NCBI GenBank assembly: GCA_052148435.1
Contig: JBKQIF010000046.1
Span: 10,077 to 74,076, forward strand
Length of the DNA: 64,000 nt
From: JBEKYD01 sp052148435
Lineage (GTDB): Bacteria > Acidobacteriota > Terriglobia > Bryobacterales > Bryobacteraceae
Direction: 5' to 3'
Shown: positions 26,038 through 34,700 of the stretch, piece after piece
Numbering within the stretch: the stretch's first letter is position 1
Layout of the letters: each line of letters begins with the position of its first letter
Position numbers and translations under genes: made by a program
Notes under the pieces: generated by a model
Told to the model about the DNA's origin: nothing
The model's input: only the letters and a program-made list of their open reading frames with translations
The model's database searches: none

Positions 26038-27257
26038 GTCAACCCCTGGTTACCATCGTCACCCCGTCGCTCAATCAGGGTGAGTTCATTCGCGCCACTA
26101 TCGAAAGCGTGCTGGCGCAGGATTACCCCCGCATCGAATACTTGATTATGGACGGCGGCTCGACCGATCAGACCGCCTCGGTTGCCGCCGAGTACTCCAC
26201 TCGCCTGACCTGGATCAGCGAAACGGACCGGGGTCAGTCCCACGCCATTAATAAGGGTTTTCTGCGCGCCCGCGGCGATATCGTAGCATGGCTGAATTCC
26301 GACGACCTGCTGCTGCCCGGCGCGGTGGCCGCCGCCGTCGCTCAATTCCAGCAAGCCGGACCGGCCGGCGCCGTTTACGGCGAAGGCTACCTGATGGATC
26401 GTTCCGGCCTCTCGCGCCGCCGCTTTCCCGCTACGGAGCGCTTCAACCTCTGGAAACTGACCTATTTGTCCGATTACATTCTGCAGCCGGCCGCCTTCTT
26501 CCGCCGTCCCGCTTTGGAGGAAGTTGGCTGGCTCGATGAGTCGCTCCACTACGCCATGGATTGGGACCTGCTGATCCGCCTGGGGAAGAAGTTCGGCTTG
26601 GCCTACACCCCCGAATATCTGGCGGCCCTGCGCGAGTATCCGGAAGCCAAGAGCTTTTCCGGAGGACGCGCCCGCCTCGCCGAAATTCGCCGCGTTCTGG
26701 AACGTCACACCGGATTGCACCGCGCGCCCGGTTATTGGACCCATGCCCTCGACCAGTTGCAGCGCAGCACCATGACCGCGCTCACCCGGCCAGGCCCGCG
26801 CTGGCTCCGTCCGCCCGCCCAATTCCTCAGCCTGCTCGTCTACGCCGCCACGGCTGCACCCATCGCCTGGGTGGCGCTCCGGTCCCAGGGCTGCTTTCCC
26901 GACGGCTGGGTGGGGCGGCGCCTCCGCTGGATGTTGCCCGAAGGGCATGGCAGGGTGGCGATCCGCGGCCTTGTGCCCGATCACCCCTCCCTGCGCGGCC
27001 AGACCCTCGCCGTGTGGCTCGAAGGCCGCGAACTCGCGCGCTGGCCCCTGGGGCCCGGCCGCTTTGAAATCGCTTTCGAACCTCCGACGCCCGCCGGATC
27101 GGCCCTTCAGTTCGAGGTTCGCGCCACCCGCTGGCGCCGCGCCCCGCCCCACGCCGGGTTGGGCCTGCGCCGTCTCGCCTGGAAGATCGAGTCCATCCGT
27201 TCGGAACCATCCGTTCGGAACCACCCTAGCTCCTTTGGGTTCCCCGTGTTACCCTAA
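26034..27257 (+). CDS. Glycosyltransferase family 2 with C-terminal extension
   Basis: 407 residues from a TTG start that overlaps the preceding stop (TTGA); the next in-frame ATG would delete the GT-A start VTIVTPSLNQGEF. The catalytic part resembles its neighbour closely (IMDGGSTDQTASV, WLNSDDLLLPGA), pointing to gene duplication. After about residue 260 there is an extra domain of about 140 residues with a beta-rich end (GPGRFEIAFEPP) of unknown role. Confidence 0.87.
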   Translation: MSQPLVTIVTPSLNQGEFIRATIESVLAQDYPRIEYLIMDGGSTDQTASVAAEYSTRLTWISETDRGQSHAINKGFLRARGDIVAWLNSDDLLLPGAVAAAVAQFQQAGPAGAVYGEGYLMDRSGLSRRRFPATERFNLWKLTYLSDYILQPAAFFRRPALEEVGWLDESLHYAMDWDLLIRLGKKFGLAYTPEYLAALREYPEAKSFSGGRARLAEIRRVLERHTGLHRAPGYWTHALDQLQRSTMTALTRPGPRWLRPPAQFLSLLVYAATAAPIAWVALRSQGCFPDGWVGRRLRWMLPEGHGRVAIRGLVPDHPSLRGQTLAVWLEGRELARWPLGPGRFEIAFEPPTPAGSALQFEVRATRWRRAPPHAGLGLRRLAWKIESIRSEPSVRNHPSSFGFPVLP

Positions 27258-27405
27258 CCTGCTGTCGAAGGCTCCGTCGGTACCAGGGGTACACTAGCCA
27301 TGGTTTAGCCAACGGTAGTAACCGTTTGGAACTTGCTGCCACCGTGAAGAACTGATTCACTCAGGATGGGCGAGAGATTCCCGCTCAATATTTTGGAGGT
27401 TGCTC

Positions 27406-28824
27406 ATGTCCGCCGCTCCAACTCTTCCGCAGACCTTGGCCCACCGGTTGGCTGAAGGAAAGCTGCCCGTTTCCGAATCGCTCCGAACCGGAACGCAATT
27501 GGCCGAGGCGTTGCGCAAGTTGCACGATACTGGAAGCGTGCACGGAGCCGTGTCGCCTGACAGTGTGACTCTCACCGCGGACGGTGTGGAACTGGCTCCT
27601 GCGCTTGCTTCTTCGACACCGAACGCTTATACCGCCCCGGAGGTCATCGCCGGAAAACCGGCCGATGTGGCCAGTGACATCTTTTCCTACGGCGCCGTGC
27701 TGTACGAGATGTTGACCGGGCGGCGCGCTTTCGACGCTGGCGACTCCGCGTCCATTGCCGCCGGCGCTACCCAAGCCCAGCCGGCGCCGACCGGCAGCCC
27801 GGCGGTGGATCGTCTCATGGCCGCCTGCCTCGCCAAAGACCCCTTGGCGCGGCCGCCGCGCATGCAGAAGGTCATCCTCGAACTGAAGATGTTGAGCATG
27901 GTCGCGCGGCGCACCGAACAGCCGGCTCCGCGCCGCGATACAGCCCTGGAAGCCGCCCTGCGAGGCGAAATCGCAAAACTCGAAGCTCGCATCGACCGCC
28001 GTCTGGAAGGCCATCGGCAGGACGTGGCCGCGTCGCATCGCGACACCGCCGATGCCCTGTCGGGGCTGCGCGGCGAGCTGGGCGGAATCGCCTCTCAACT
28101 GGACGCCGCGCAACAACATTCGGCGCGCGCCCAACAGGAAATCCAAGCCGCCGGCGAAAAGCTCATCGGCCACGTGCAACAGCACTTCGATGCCAGCGCC
28201 GAGCGCCTCCAGCGCCTGGAGCAGAATCTGTCGGCCAGTCAGGACCGTGTGCAGAAACTGGCGGAAACCGGGCTGAACCATCAACACCTGGAACAGATCG
28301 GTCTCAACCTGGAAGCCCACGCCGGCCGCATGCAACAAATCGAGGCCTCGCTCGCCGCCACCCATGGCGCTCTGGAACAGCTCGATCGCAACGCCGCCAG
28401 CCGCGATCAAGTCGACCGGATCGCTCAAAGCCTGGGATACCACCAGGAGCGCAGCGAGAAAATCGAAGTCGCCCTGGTTGCCCTCGAGGGCGCTTTCGAG
28501 CGGCACAAGGATACCGCCGCCAGCCAGGAACGGGTGGCGCAGCTCACCAGTGGCATCGAGACCCAAACCTCCCGCGTCGACGGCCTCGAAAAGACTGTCG
28601 CCGACCATGCCGACAGCCTGATCGCCGACGTCAATCGGCGCATTGCCGATCTCCACAAGCTGGTCGCCGAGGACGTGCAGAACATCGAGAACACCACCAA
28701 GCAGCAAGCCGGGTCCATAGATTCGCTGCGTACCGCCATGTCCCAAACCGACGATCTGGTGGAACGCGTGGTCGAAGCGCTGGAGTCCCTGCAATCGACC
28801 ATTCTCGAGCAAAGTGAAAACTAA
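27406..28824 (+). CDS. N-lobe-less pseudokinase fused to a long coiled coil
   Basis: 472 residues, ATG at 27406 after GGAGG (27395-27399). The first about 170 residues are the C-lobe of a Ser/Thr kinase: LRKLHDTGSVHGAVSPDSV at the catalytic loop site, YTAPEVIAGKPADVASDIFSYGAVLYEMLTGRRAF, and ACLAKDPLARPP. The ATP-binding N-lobe, the catalytic Asp and DFG are absent, so catalysis is not expected. From about 185 to 470 the protein is a near-continuous heptad coiled coil rich in A, E and Q. Likely a scaffold or sensor of the kinase network; a partner was not identified. Confidence 0.75.
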   Translation: MSAAPTLPQTLAHRLAEGKLPVSESLRTGTQLAEALRKLHDTGSVHGAVSPDSVTLTADGVELAPALASSTPNAYTAPEVIAGKPADVASDIFSYGAVLYEMLTGRRAFDAGDSASIAAGATQAQPAPTGSPAVDRLMAACLAKDPLARPPRMQKVILELKMLSMVARRTEQPAPRRDTALEAALRGEIAKLEARIDRRLEGHRQDVAASHRDTADALSGLRGELGGIASQLDAAQQHSARAQQEIQAAGEKLIGHVQQHFDASAERLQRLEQNLSASQDRVQKLAETGLNHQHLEQIGLNLEAHAGRMQQIEASLAATHGALEQLDRNAASRDQVDRIAQSLGYHQERSEKIEVALVALEGAFERHKDTAASQERVAQLTSGIETQTSRVDGLEKTVADHADSLIADVNRRIADLHKLVAEDVQNIENTTKQQAGSIDSLRTAMSQTDDLVERVVEALESLQSTILEQSEN

Positions 28825-28838
28825 GCCGTCAGCGGTCG

Positions 28839-28877
28839 GCGGTCAGCGGTCAGCCACACCGGCTGGCCGCTGATCGC
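28839..28877. terminator. Bidirectional hairpin between convergent genes
   Basis: GCGGTCAGCGGTCAGCC (28839-28855) pairs with GGCTGGCCGCTGATCGC (28861-28877) with one G-U and one other imperfection, loop ACACC. It has no T-tract, so factor-independent termination is uncertain. Confidence 0.45.
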
Positions 28878-28897
28878 CGGCCGCGGAAAGCTTGCGC

Positions 28898-30028
28898 TCA
28901 CCCGTCCTGCACCCGGCCTTTCCAACGGCCGCCTTTACCCCGCCAGTAAACCATCGCGGAATGCATGGTGGCGCACAAATAGAACGTCGCAATCAGCGGC
29001 ATCAGCGGCGCCCAAAGTGCCGATTTCCGGTAAAAGCGCAGCATTGGTGCGTATGCCGCGGACATGAGCCCCCAAGCCAGGGCTCCCGCCAGCGCCGCGT
29101 TTCGCCGGCCCAGCGCTGCCGCCAGCGGTGGCCCCAGGTAGGTCAGCGCCAGCCCCGCCGTGGTTCCCAGCAACAGCAGCGCCGAATGCCGGAGCTGGGT
29201 GAAGGCGCCGCGGGAGATCATCTGGCCGATCTCACCGTACCTGCCATACCGGCGGATGCTGTGAGTAGCCGGGCTCAGCCCCAGCCACAGCCTGCCGCCG
29301 GCGTTCTTGATTTGCGCCGCCAGGGAGCAATCGTCGATCAGCGCCCCGCCAATCGCTTCAATGCCCCCGCTCGATTCCAGCGCTTTGCGCTCCACCAGCA
29401 TGCAGCCGCCCGCCGCTCCCGCCGTGCGCCGCCGGGGATTGCGGATCCAGCGTGGAGGGTATAGCAGAAAGAAAAAGAACACGAACGCCGGAATCAGGGC
29501 CCGCTCCGGCAGCGTCCGGCATTCGAGCGTAGCCATATAAGAAACCAGTTGATAACCCGAACCCTCCGCCCGCGCCGCCAGACCGGCCAGATTATCCGGG
29601 GCGTGCACGATATCGGCGTCGGTGAGCAGGAAATAATCCGCTTCGAACCGGGCCGCGTAGCGCACGCCTTGTGCCACGGCCCACATCTTACCGGTCCAGC
29701 CGGCCGCCAGTGGCTCGGCCCGAATCACGCTCAGGCGCTCCGCCGGCGCCACCGCGCGCGCCGCTTCCGCCGTTCCATCGCTGCTGGAGTCGTCCACCAG
29801 AACGATGTGGAACGCCCCTGGATACCGCTGTCCGGCCAAAGACCCGATGGCTTTCTCCACCACCAGGGCCTCGTTTCGCGCCGGAACCACCGCTACCACC
29901 GAAGGGCATTTCCGGGAAGCGTCCAACCGCGGCGGCACGGCGGCCTTTTCCAGCCAGAAGCCGCCCCGCGCCACCACCAGATACACCCAGATCGCCAGCG
30001 CCAGGTACGCCGCCAGCTCAATCGCCAT
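28898..30028 (-). CDS. Hopanoid-associated glycosyltransferase, HpnB-like
   Basis: 376 residues. An N-terminal membrane helix is followed by a GT2 domain (VVAVVPARNEALVVEKAI, LLTDADIVHAP) and C-terminal membrane spans. The segment AGAAGGCMLVERKALESSGG with GGALIDDCSLAAQIK matches the HpnB type closely. HpnB genes usually accompany hopanoid synthesis, but no cyclase gene is in this window. The start is taken at MAIELAAYL (30028), overlapping the next gene by 11 bases. Confidence 0.82.
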   Translation of the reverse strand: MAIELAAYLALAIWVYLVVARGGFWLEKAAVPPRLDASRKCPSVVAVVPARNEALVVEKAIGSLAGQRYPGAFHIVLVDDSSSDGTAEAARAVAPAERLSVIRAEPLAAGWTGKMWAVAQGVRYAARFEADYFLLTDADIVHAPDNLAGLAARAEGSGYQLVSYMATLECRTLPERALIPAFVFFFFLLYPPRWIRNPRRRTAGAAGGCMLVERKALESSGGIEAIGGALIDDCSLAAQIKNAGGRLWLGLSPATHSIRRYGRYGEIGQMISRGAFTQLRHSALLLLGTTAGLALTYLGPPLAAALGRRNAALAGALAWGLMSAAYAPMLRFYRKSALWAPLMPLIATFYLCATMHSAMVYWRGKGGRWKGRVQDG

Positions 30029-30428
30029 GTTGGGAGCCGAGGCCGGCAAACACGTTCATCATGTCGCGGTGGGCCAGCACCGCGCCCGCGTCGCGCTGCA
30101 TGGCTTCGCGATACCGGCGCGCGAATCCATCCGCATTTTCGCCCGGTGAGATCAGCCGCCGGGCTTCCCCGATCAACCGGTCCGCATCGGCGGCGGTCGC
30201 CGGTTCGTCCAAATCCAGAGTCTCATCCACCAGCACCACGAACTGCGATAACTCCCGCAGCCAGGCGAACCACGGGTCGTTCAACAGCAGGTCCAGCAAA
30301 TGCCCCGGCCCCTGAATCCGCGCCACGTCCCGCTCGTAGGCGGCGCGTTCCAGGTCGAGAAGGTGCTTGTGCAGCTTGAGCAGACCGTTGCGGAGCGTGG
30401 TGAGGCGTTGAGCGGCGGTATCGGCCAT
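30018..30428 (-). CDS. Conserved hypothetical helical protein
   Basis: 136 residues. A predicted helical bundle with RNGLLKLHKHLLDLERAAYE near the N-terminus and ELSQFVVLVDETLDLDEPA in the middle. This arrangement occurs in small proteins of Acidobacteriota; function unknown. It overlaps the downstream hpnB-like gene by 11 bases, implying an operon. Confidence 0.65.
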   Translation of the reverse strand: MADTAAQRLTTLRNGLLKLHKHLLDLERAAYERDVARIQGPGHLLDLLLNDPWFAWLRELSQFVVLVDETLDLDEPATAADADRLIGEARRLISPGENADGFARRYREAMQRDAGAVLAHRDMMNVFAGLGSQHGD

Positions 30429-30609
30429 CGGATTTTCCCTCTCTATCCTAGCAGCCGCGCGGAAATCGCCGCGGACTAAAGGCCTATTCTACGAGGACTG
30501 CAAACCGCCGTTGTGGAGTTGGCGTTCCGCCCGCAATCGGCCACCGCGCAATTTCTGCCGCGAACTGCCGGCGTGTCTGCCAAACTGGGTGGAACGGATC
30601 ACTAACCCA

Positions 30610-31527
30610 ATGCGCAAAGCCAGCTTCGATCCCGGCCTGACCGAGAAATTCATCTCGCCCATCACCCGCGCCATCAATCCCGACGGCAGCTTCAACGTGC
30701 GCCGTGAGGGCACCACCTGGCGCGACTTCCATCCCTACCTGCACCTCATCAATATGAGCTGGCCGGCGTTCTTCGCTACCCTGGTGGCCGGATACACTTT
30801 GGCCAATCTTCTGTTTGCCGCCATCTACTTTGGCCTGGGCCCCGGCCAATTGCAGGGAGCCGACTCTCCCGCCGCCTTCGGCCGCTTCCTCAACGACTTC
30901 TTCTTCAGCTCCCACACCCTCAGCACCGTGGGCTACGGCAACATTGCACCCAGTGGCCTCGCCGCCAACTTCGTGTCGGCCATCGAAGCGCTGATCGGCG
31001 TGCTGGGGTTTGCCGTCGCCACCGGCCTGTTGTTCGGGCGTGTCTCGCGGCCCTCGGCACGCATCGGCTTCAGCCGCAACCTGCTCGTGGCGCCCTACCA
31101 GGACGGCCAGAGCCTCCAGTTTCGCGTGGTCAATCGCCGCGCCAATTCCCTCATGGATCTGGAAGCCCGCGTCATGCTCATGACCGTCGAGCCGCGCGAC
31201 GGCCAACTGCAGCGCCGCTATGACCTGCTGAAGCTGGAACGCACCCAGGTCATGTTCCTGGCGCTGACCTGGACCGTCGTCCATCCCATCGATAGCGACA
31301 GCCCGCTCTGGGGCAAGAGCCCGGAGGAAATCGCGCGCCTCCAGCCGGAGGTTATGATCCTGATGAAGGCCTACGACGACACCTTCAGCCAGACCGTGCT
31401 GGCCCGGCACTCTTACACCTTCCCCGAATTCGTCCTGGGCGCGCGTTTCGCCCCCGCCTTTCACGCCGATCCCGCCGGCGAGATGGTGCTCGATCTGCCT
31501 AAGGTCAGCGATTTGGCCTCTTCGTAG
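30610..31527 (+). CDS. Inward-rectifier-type potassium channel (KirBac-like)
   Basis: 305 residues. Two membrane helices (about 51-75 and 118-142) bracket a pore helix and the selectivity filter TVGYGNI; the cytoplasmic immunoglobulin-like Kir domain fills the C-terminal half (SARIGFSRNLLVAPYQDG to the end). A short amphipathic segment before helix 1 (WRDFHPYLHLINMSW) is typical of Kir slide helices. The ATG at 30610 is used since the earlier frame has no ribosome site. The stop codon TAG lies inside a palindromic repeat. Confidence 0.88.
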   Translation: MRKASFDPGLTEKFISPITRAINPDGSFNVRREGTTWRDFHPYLHLINMSWPAFFATLVAGYTLANLLFAAIYFGLGPGQLQGADSPAAFGRFLNDFFFSSHTLSTVGYGNIAPSGLAANFVSAIEALIGVLGFAVATGLLFGRVSRPSARIGFSRNLLVAPYQDGQSLQFRVVNRRANSLMDLEARVMLMTVEPRDGQLQRRYDLLKLERTQVMFLALTWTVVHPIDSDSPLWGKSPEEIARLQPEVMILMKAYDDTFSQTVLARHSYTFPEFVLGARFAPAFHADPAGEMVLDLPKVSDLASS

Positions 31528-31548
31528 GACAGGCCTCCTGGCCTGTCC
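31525..31548. repeat. GGACAGGCC palindromic repeat
   Basis: TAGGACAGGCC, then TCCT, then GGCCTGTCC. The TAG is also the stop codon of the potassium channel gene. Confidence 0.6.
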
Positions 31549-31599
31549 AATCATAGACTGAAGCCTGTGCCACCATTTGCTCACAGGCTACCAATAGCA

Positions 31600-31622
31600 G
31601 GTGGCACAGGCTTCAGCCTGTG
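31600..31622. repeat. CACAGRCT repeat
   Basis: GGTGGCACAGGCT, then TC, then AGCCTGTG, with partial copies just upstream (AAGCCTGTGCCACC at 31561-31574 and CACAGGCTACC at 31582-31592). It is part of a cluster of at least four element pieces in 31525-31691. Confidence 0.6.
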
Positions 31623-31635
31623 TTGCGTCCCCCAA

Positions 31636-31666
31636 CAAAAAAGGGCGAGGCCGAAGCCTCGCCCTT
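31636..31666 (-). terminator. Intrinsic terminator of the Oar-like receptor gene
   Basis: On the minus strand the stem AAGGGCGAGGC closes on a TTCG tetraloop and continues GCCTCGCCCTT, then a run of T. The C(UUCG)G loop is exceptionally stable. It lies 46 bases past the receptor stop and points in the right direction. Confidence 0.8.
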
Positions 31667-31668
31667 CG

Positions 31669-31691
31669 CACAGGCTAAAGCCTGTGCCACC
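31669..31691. repeat. CACAGRCT repeat
   Basis: CACAGGCTAAAGCCTGTGCCACC, located between the receptor stop codon and its terminator hairpin, so it is transcribed in the receptor mRNA. Confidence 0.6.
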
Positions 31692-31711
31692 AAAAGGATT
31701 ACCCTTTCACT

Positions 31712-34700
31712 CTAGAAATGCACGCGAACGCCGAACTCCATGTTTCGCGGCGCGTTCGCCTGGCCGCCGTTGGGATTGGACGTTCCCAGCACGCCCCAAT
31801 CGGCCGGATCGGCGGTAGAGAGGTAAGGTTGCGCCATCTGCACGTGGTTGAGCAGGTTGCTGAACTGGAAGATCAAGGTCGCTCCTACCCGCCCTTCCTT
31901 CCAAATCCCGATGTCCTTCGAAACCGAGGCATCCAGGTTCCACCACGGCAACGTGCGAATGGTGCCCGTTGCGCCGCAGTTGGTATCGAATCCCAGGACG
32001 CAATCGCGGAATTGGCCGTAGGTGGCGATCGGGTTGGTAAAGAACTGCACGTTCTGGCCGCCGTTATCGGCGTTGGAGTTGATGCCCACGCCGTTGGGGT
32101 TCGCCGTGGCGCTCTCCGATACCACCTGGTTATAGTGCGCCGAACTGCCACCCGTGTACTTGCTCATAAATACCGCGAAGTCCTCCGTCGAACCCGTACT
32201 GCAGTTGGCTTCGCCGAACGATTCGCAATCGCCGTTGTCGTTGACGACCGCGAGCGGCGCTCCGCTGTGAGCGACGAAGAGTGGAGCGATGGTCCAACCA
32301 CCCAGCAAATGTCCGATTACGCCTTTCTGGTTGCGGTAGAAGGGCGGTTGAAACACCAAGGTCAGATTCAGGTTGAACTTGTAGTCGAAGTACTGCGGAC
32401 CGTACATCGCATGCATGTTCCAGGGATCCACCACGGTGTATTCGCTGGTGGCCTGGTCCTGGTTGCCGGTGCCCAGAGCACGGCCCCAGGTGAAGTTGGT
32501 GTGCACCGTAAAGCCGTGCCAGTCGCGCAGGGTCAATTGCGCGTACGCCGCGTTGTAGTTGGCGAAGCCGATGCTGGTATCGTAGTAGACCGCCGAGAGC
32601 TGGGCGTTGCCGCCGGCCACCGGCGAACTCGGCATGGTGCGTCCCAGGGTCCAGGACGGCGCGCTGTTCATCGCCGCCCACAGGTCGTAAACCGAGGTGC
32701 TCTGAACCATGCTCGCGCCGCCCACCGCGGGATTATTCAATACCGCCATGGTGCAGCTTCCGTAGCCTTTGCAAAACGCCGAATTGGCGCCGCCGAAGGC
32801 ATTTTCAAAGAACGGCTGTGCGGCCACCGTGGCAGTCGGGGAAAAGCTCTGGTTGTACAGCGACCAGTAGGTATTCGAGTACGCCTGGGCGAAGCTCTGG
32901 CCGCCCAGGGTGGTCATGTACGGCACCGCGTCCATGTCCACTTCCTGCCATTCGTGGCGGATCAAACGGCCGATGTAACCCACCTCGAACATCGCCTTCG
33001 AGCTGATTTCACGCTGGACGCTCAGGGTGAAGTTGTCGGTGCGCGCCGGGCGGAAGTTGGGGTCCAGCACGCTGCCCGAACCGGCAGTCCCGTTGTTGAA
33101 GCCCGGTATGTAAGGCTGAGCCAGGGTCTGAGTAGGTGGCGTCCCCAGCGGCGCCACCAGGCCATCGGTGCCGATACGAAATGCCGTCGACGGAGTTGCG
33201 CCGGCGTTGCCCAGGCACTGGCCGCTGGAGGTGGCGCCGAGACACGAAACCGGTTGCCCCAACCCCGTGCCCAGCAGTGGAATCAGTACCAGGTCGACGC
33301 CGTTCAGCCGACTCATCACCCGGCTGTATCCGCCGCGGATCACGGTCTTGCCGTCGCCCAACAGCTTGCCTAGAACGCCATTCTGAAATTTCGGATTCCA
33401 GGCCACCGCCACATGCGGACTTATACCGCCGTAGAAGGGGTTGTAGGGATACTTGGTGCTGGCTCCGGTCAGGTTGCGCACGCCATCGTACGCCAGCGTC
33501 GGGTTGTACACCTGTCCCGCCAGTGCCGCCGATTGGCGCTGGGCAAGGTAGCTGGTAAGATCGATCGGATGACCGCTGGTGTCGGTAAGCACGATCTGCT
33601 TGCCGTTCACCTCGTAGGGCGGCATCTCCAGCGCGTAGCCCAGGCCGTAATTGATCGTAAATGTTGGCTTCATCTTCCACGTGTCGGTGAAATAGAAGTT
33701 GTAGGAGGGGATAATGCTCTGGTCGAACATCGGCGTTCCCGGCGGGTTGAGCGTCAAGCTGGCGCCGCTGCGGGTATACAGATCCTGGGGCTGGGTCACG
33801 ATACCCATGATTTCCTCGTAGTACCTCTCGTAAGTGGAGAGCTGACTGCTCGGAACACCCGCCGGCACGTATTGCGAGGGGAAGCTGATGCCCGATGCAT
33901 AGCCGCTCGATTGCCCGATCTGGTCCACCGGTTGGAACATAATGCCGCCGCCGTTGTCGGTGCGCTGATGGTAATCGAAATTGCGCTGGTACATGCCGCC
34001 GAAACTGATCAGGTGATTGCCCTTGATCTTGGTTACGTCGTCGCGGATGCTCTTATCCTGCCCGTCCCAGAAACGCTGGCGAGTCTGCTGGGTGTTGACG
34101 TTGTAGGGAATCAGCGCGCTGGTGGTTTCGCCGCCGATTTCCAGAGCCGCCGTCAAACCCGAACCCGGCAACTGCGGTATTGCGCCGTCCGTGCCCCAGT
34201 CCCAGTAGTTGCGCAGGTAGCTGAAGCGGAAATCGTTGGTGGTGGTGGCGTTGATGGTGGTGGTCAGCCCCGCTGCCCAGTAGCTGGGAATCTGCGGCCG
34301 CGGTCCCTGGGCGGTGGGTGTCCCCAGCTTGTCGCCCGGCAGCCCGCCGCCGATATCCAACTGGTTGGTGGTGAGGTTGATAAAGCGGTAATAGCGGTAG
34401 CTGCTCATGAACCGCCATTTGTCGCTGAAATCGTGATCGATGCGGGCGATTTCGTTGTTGCTCTTTTGGGGGAGCGCTACGATGCCCTGATATCCCTGGG
34501 TGTTGTAGTGGTCGCCGCCGGCAGGATAGTTCGGCGCCGGCATGTAGTTGTTCCAGAGTTTCGACACCAGCGAATTCAATCCGATTCCGCGCGGATCGCA
34601 GGCGCCCGCCGGGCAGGTCGCCGGCGCATACGTCGTTCCGTTCACGGTTACCGGACCCGGATTCAAGTTGTAAGGTACAAACGTCCCGCCCTCGTTAATC

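Noticed and set aside
31525..31691. CRISPR array
   Set aside because: Repeats are different palindrome families in mixed orientation with no regular spacers and no cas genes nearby.
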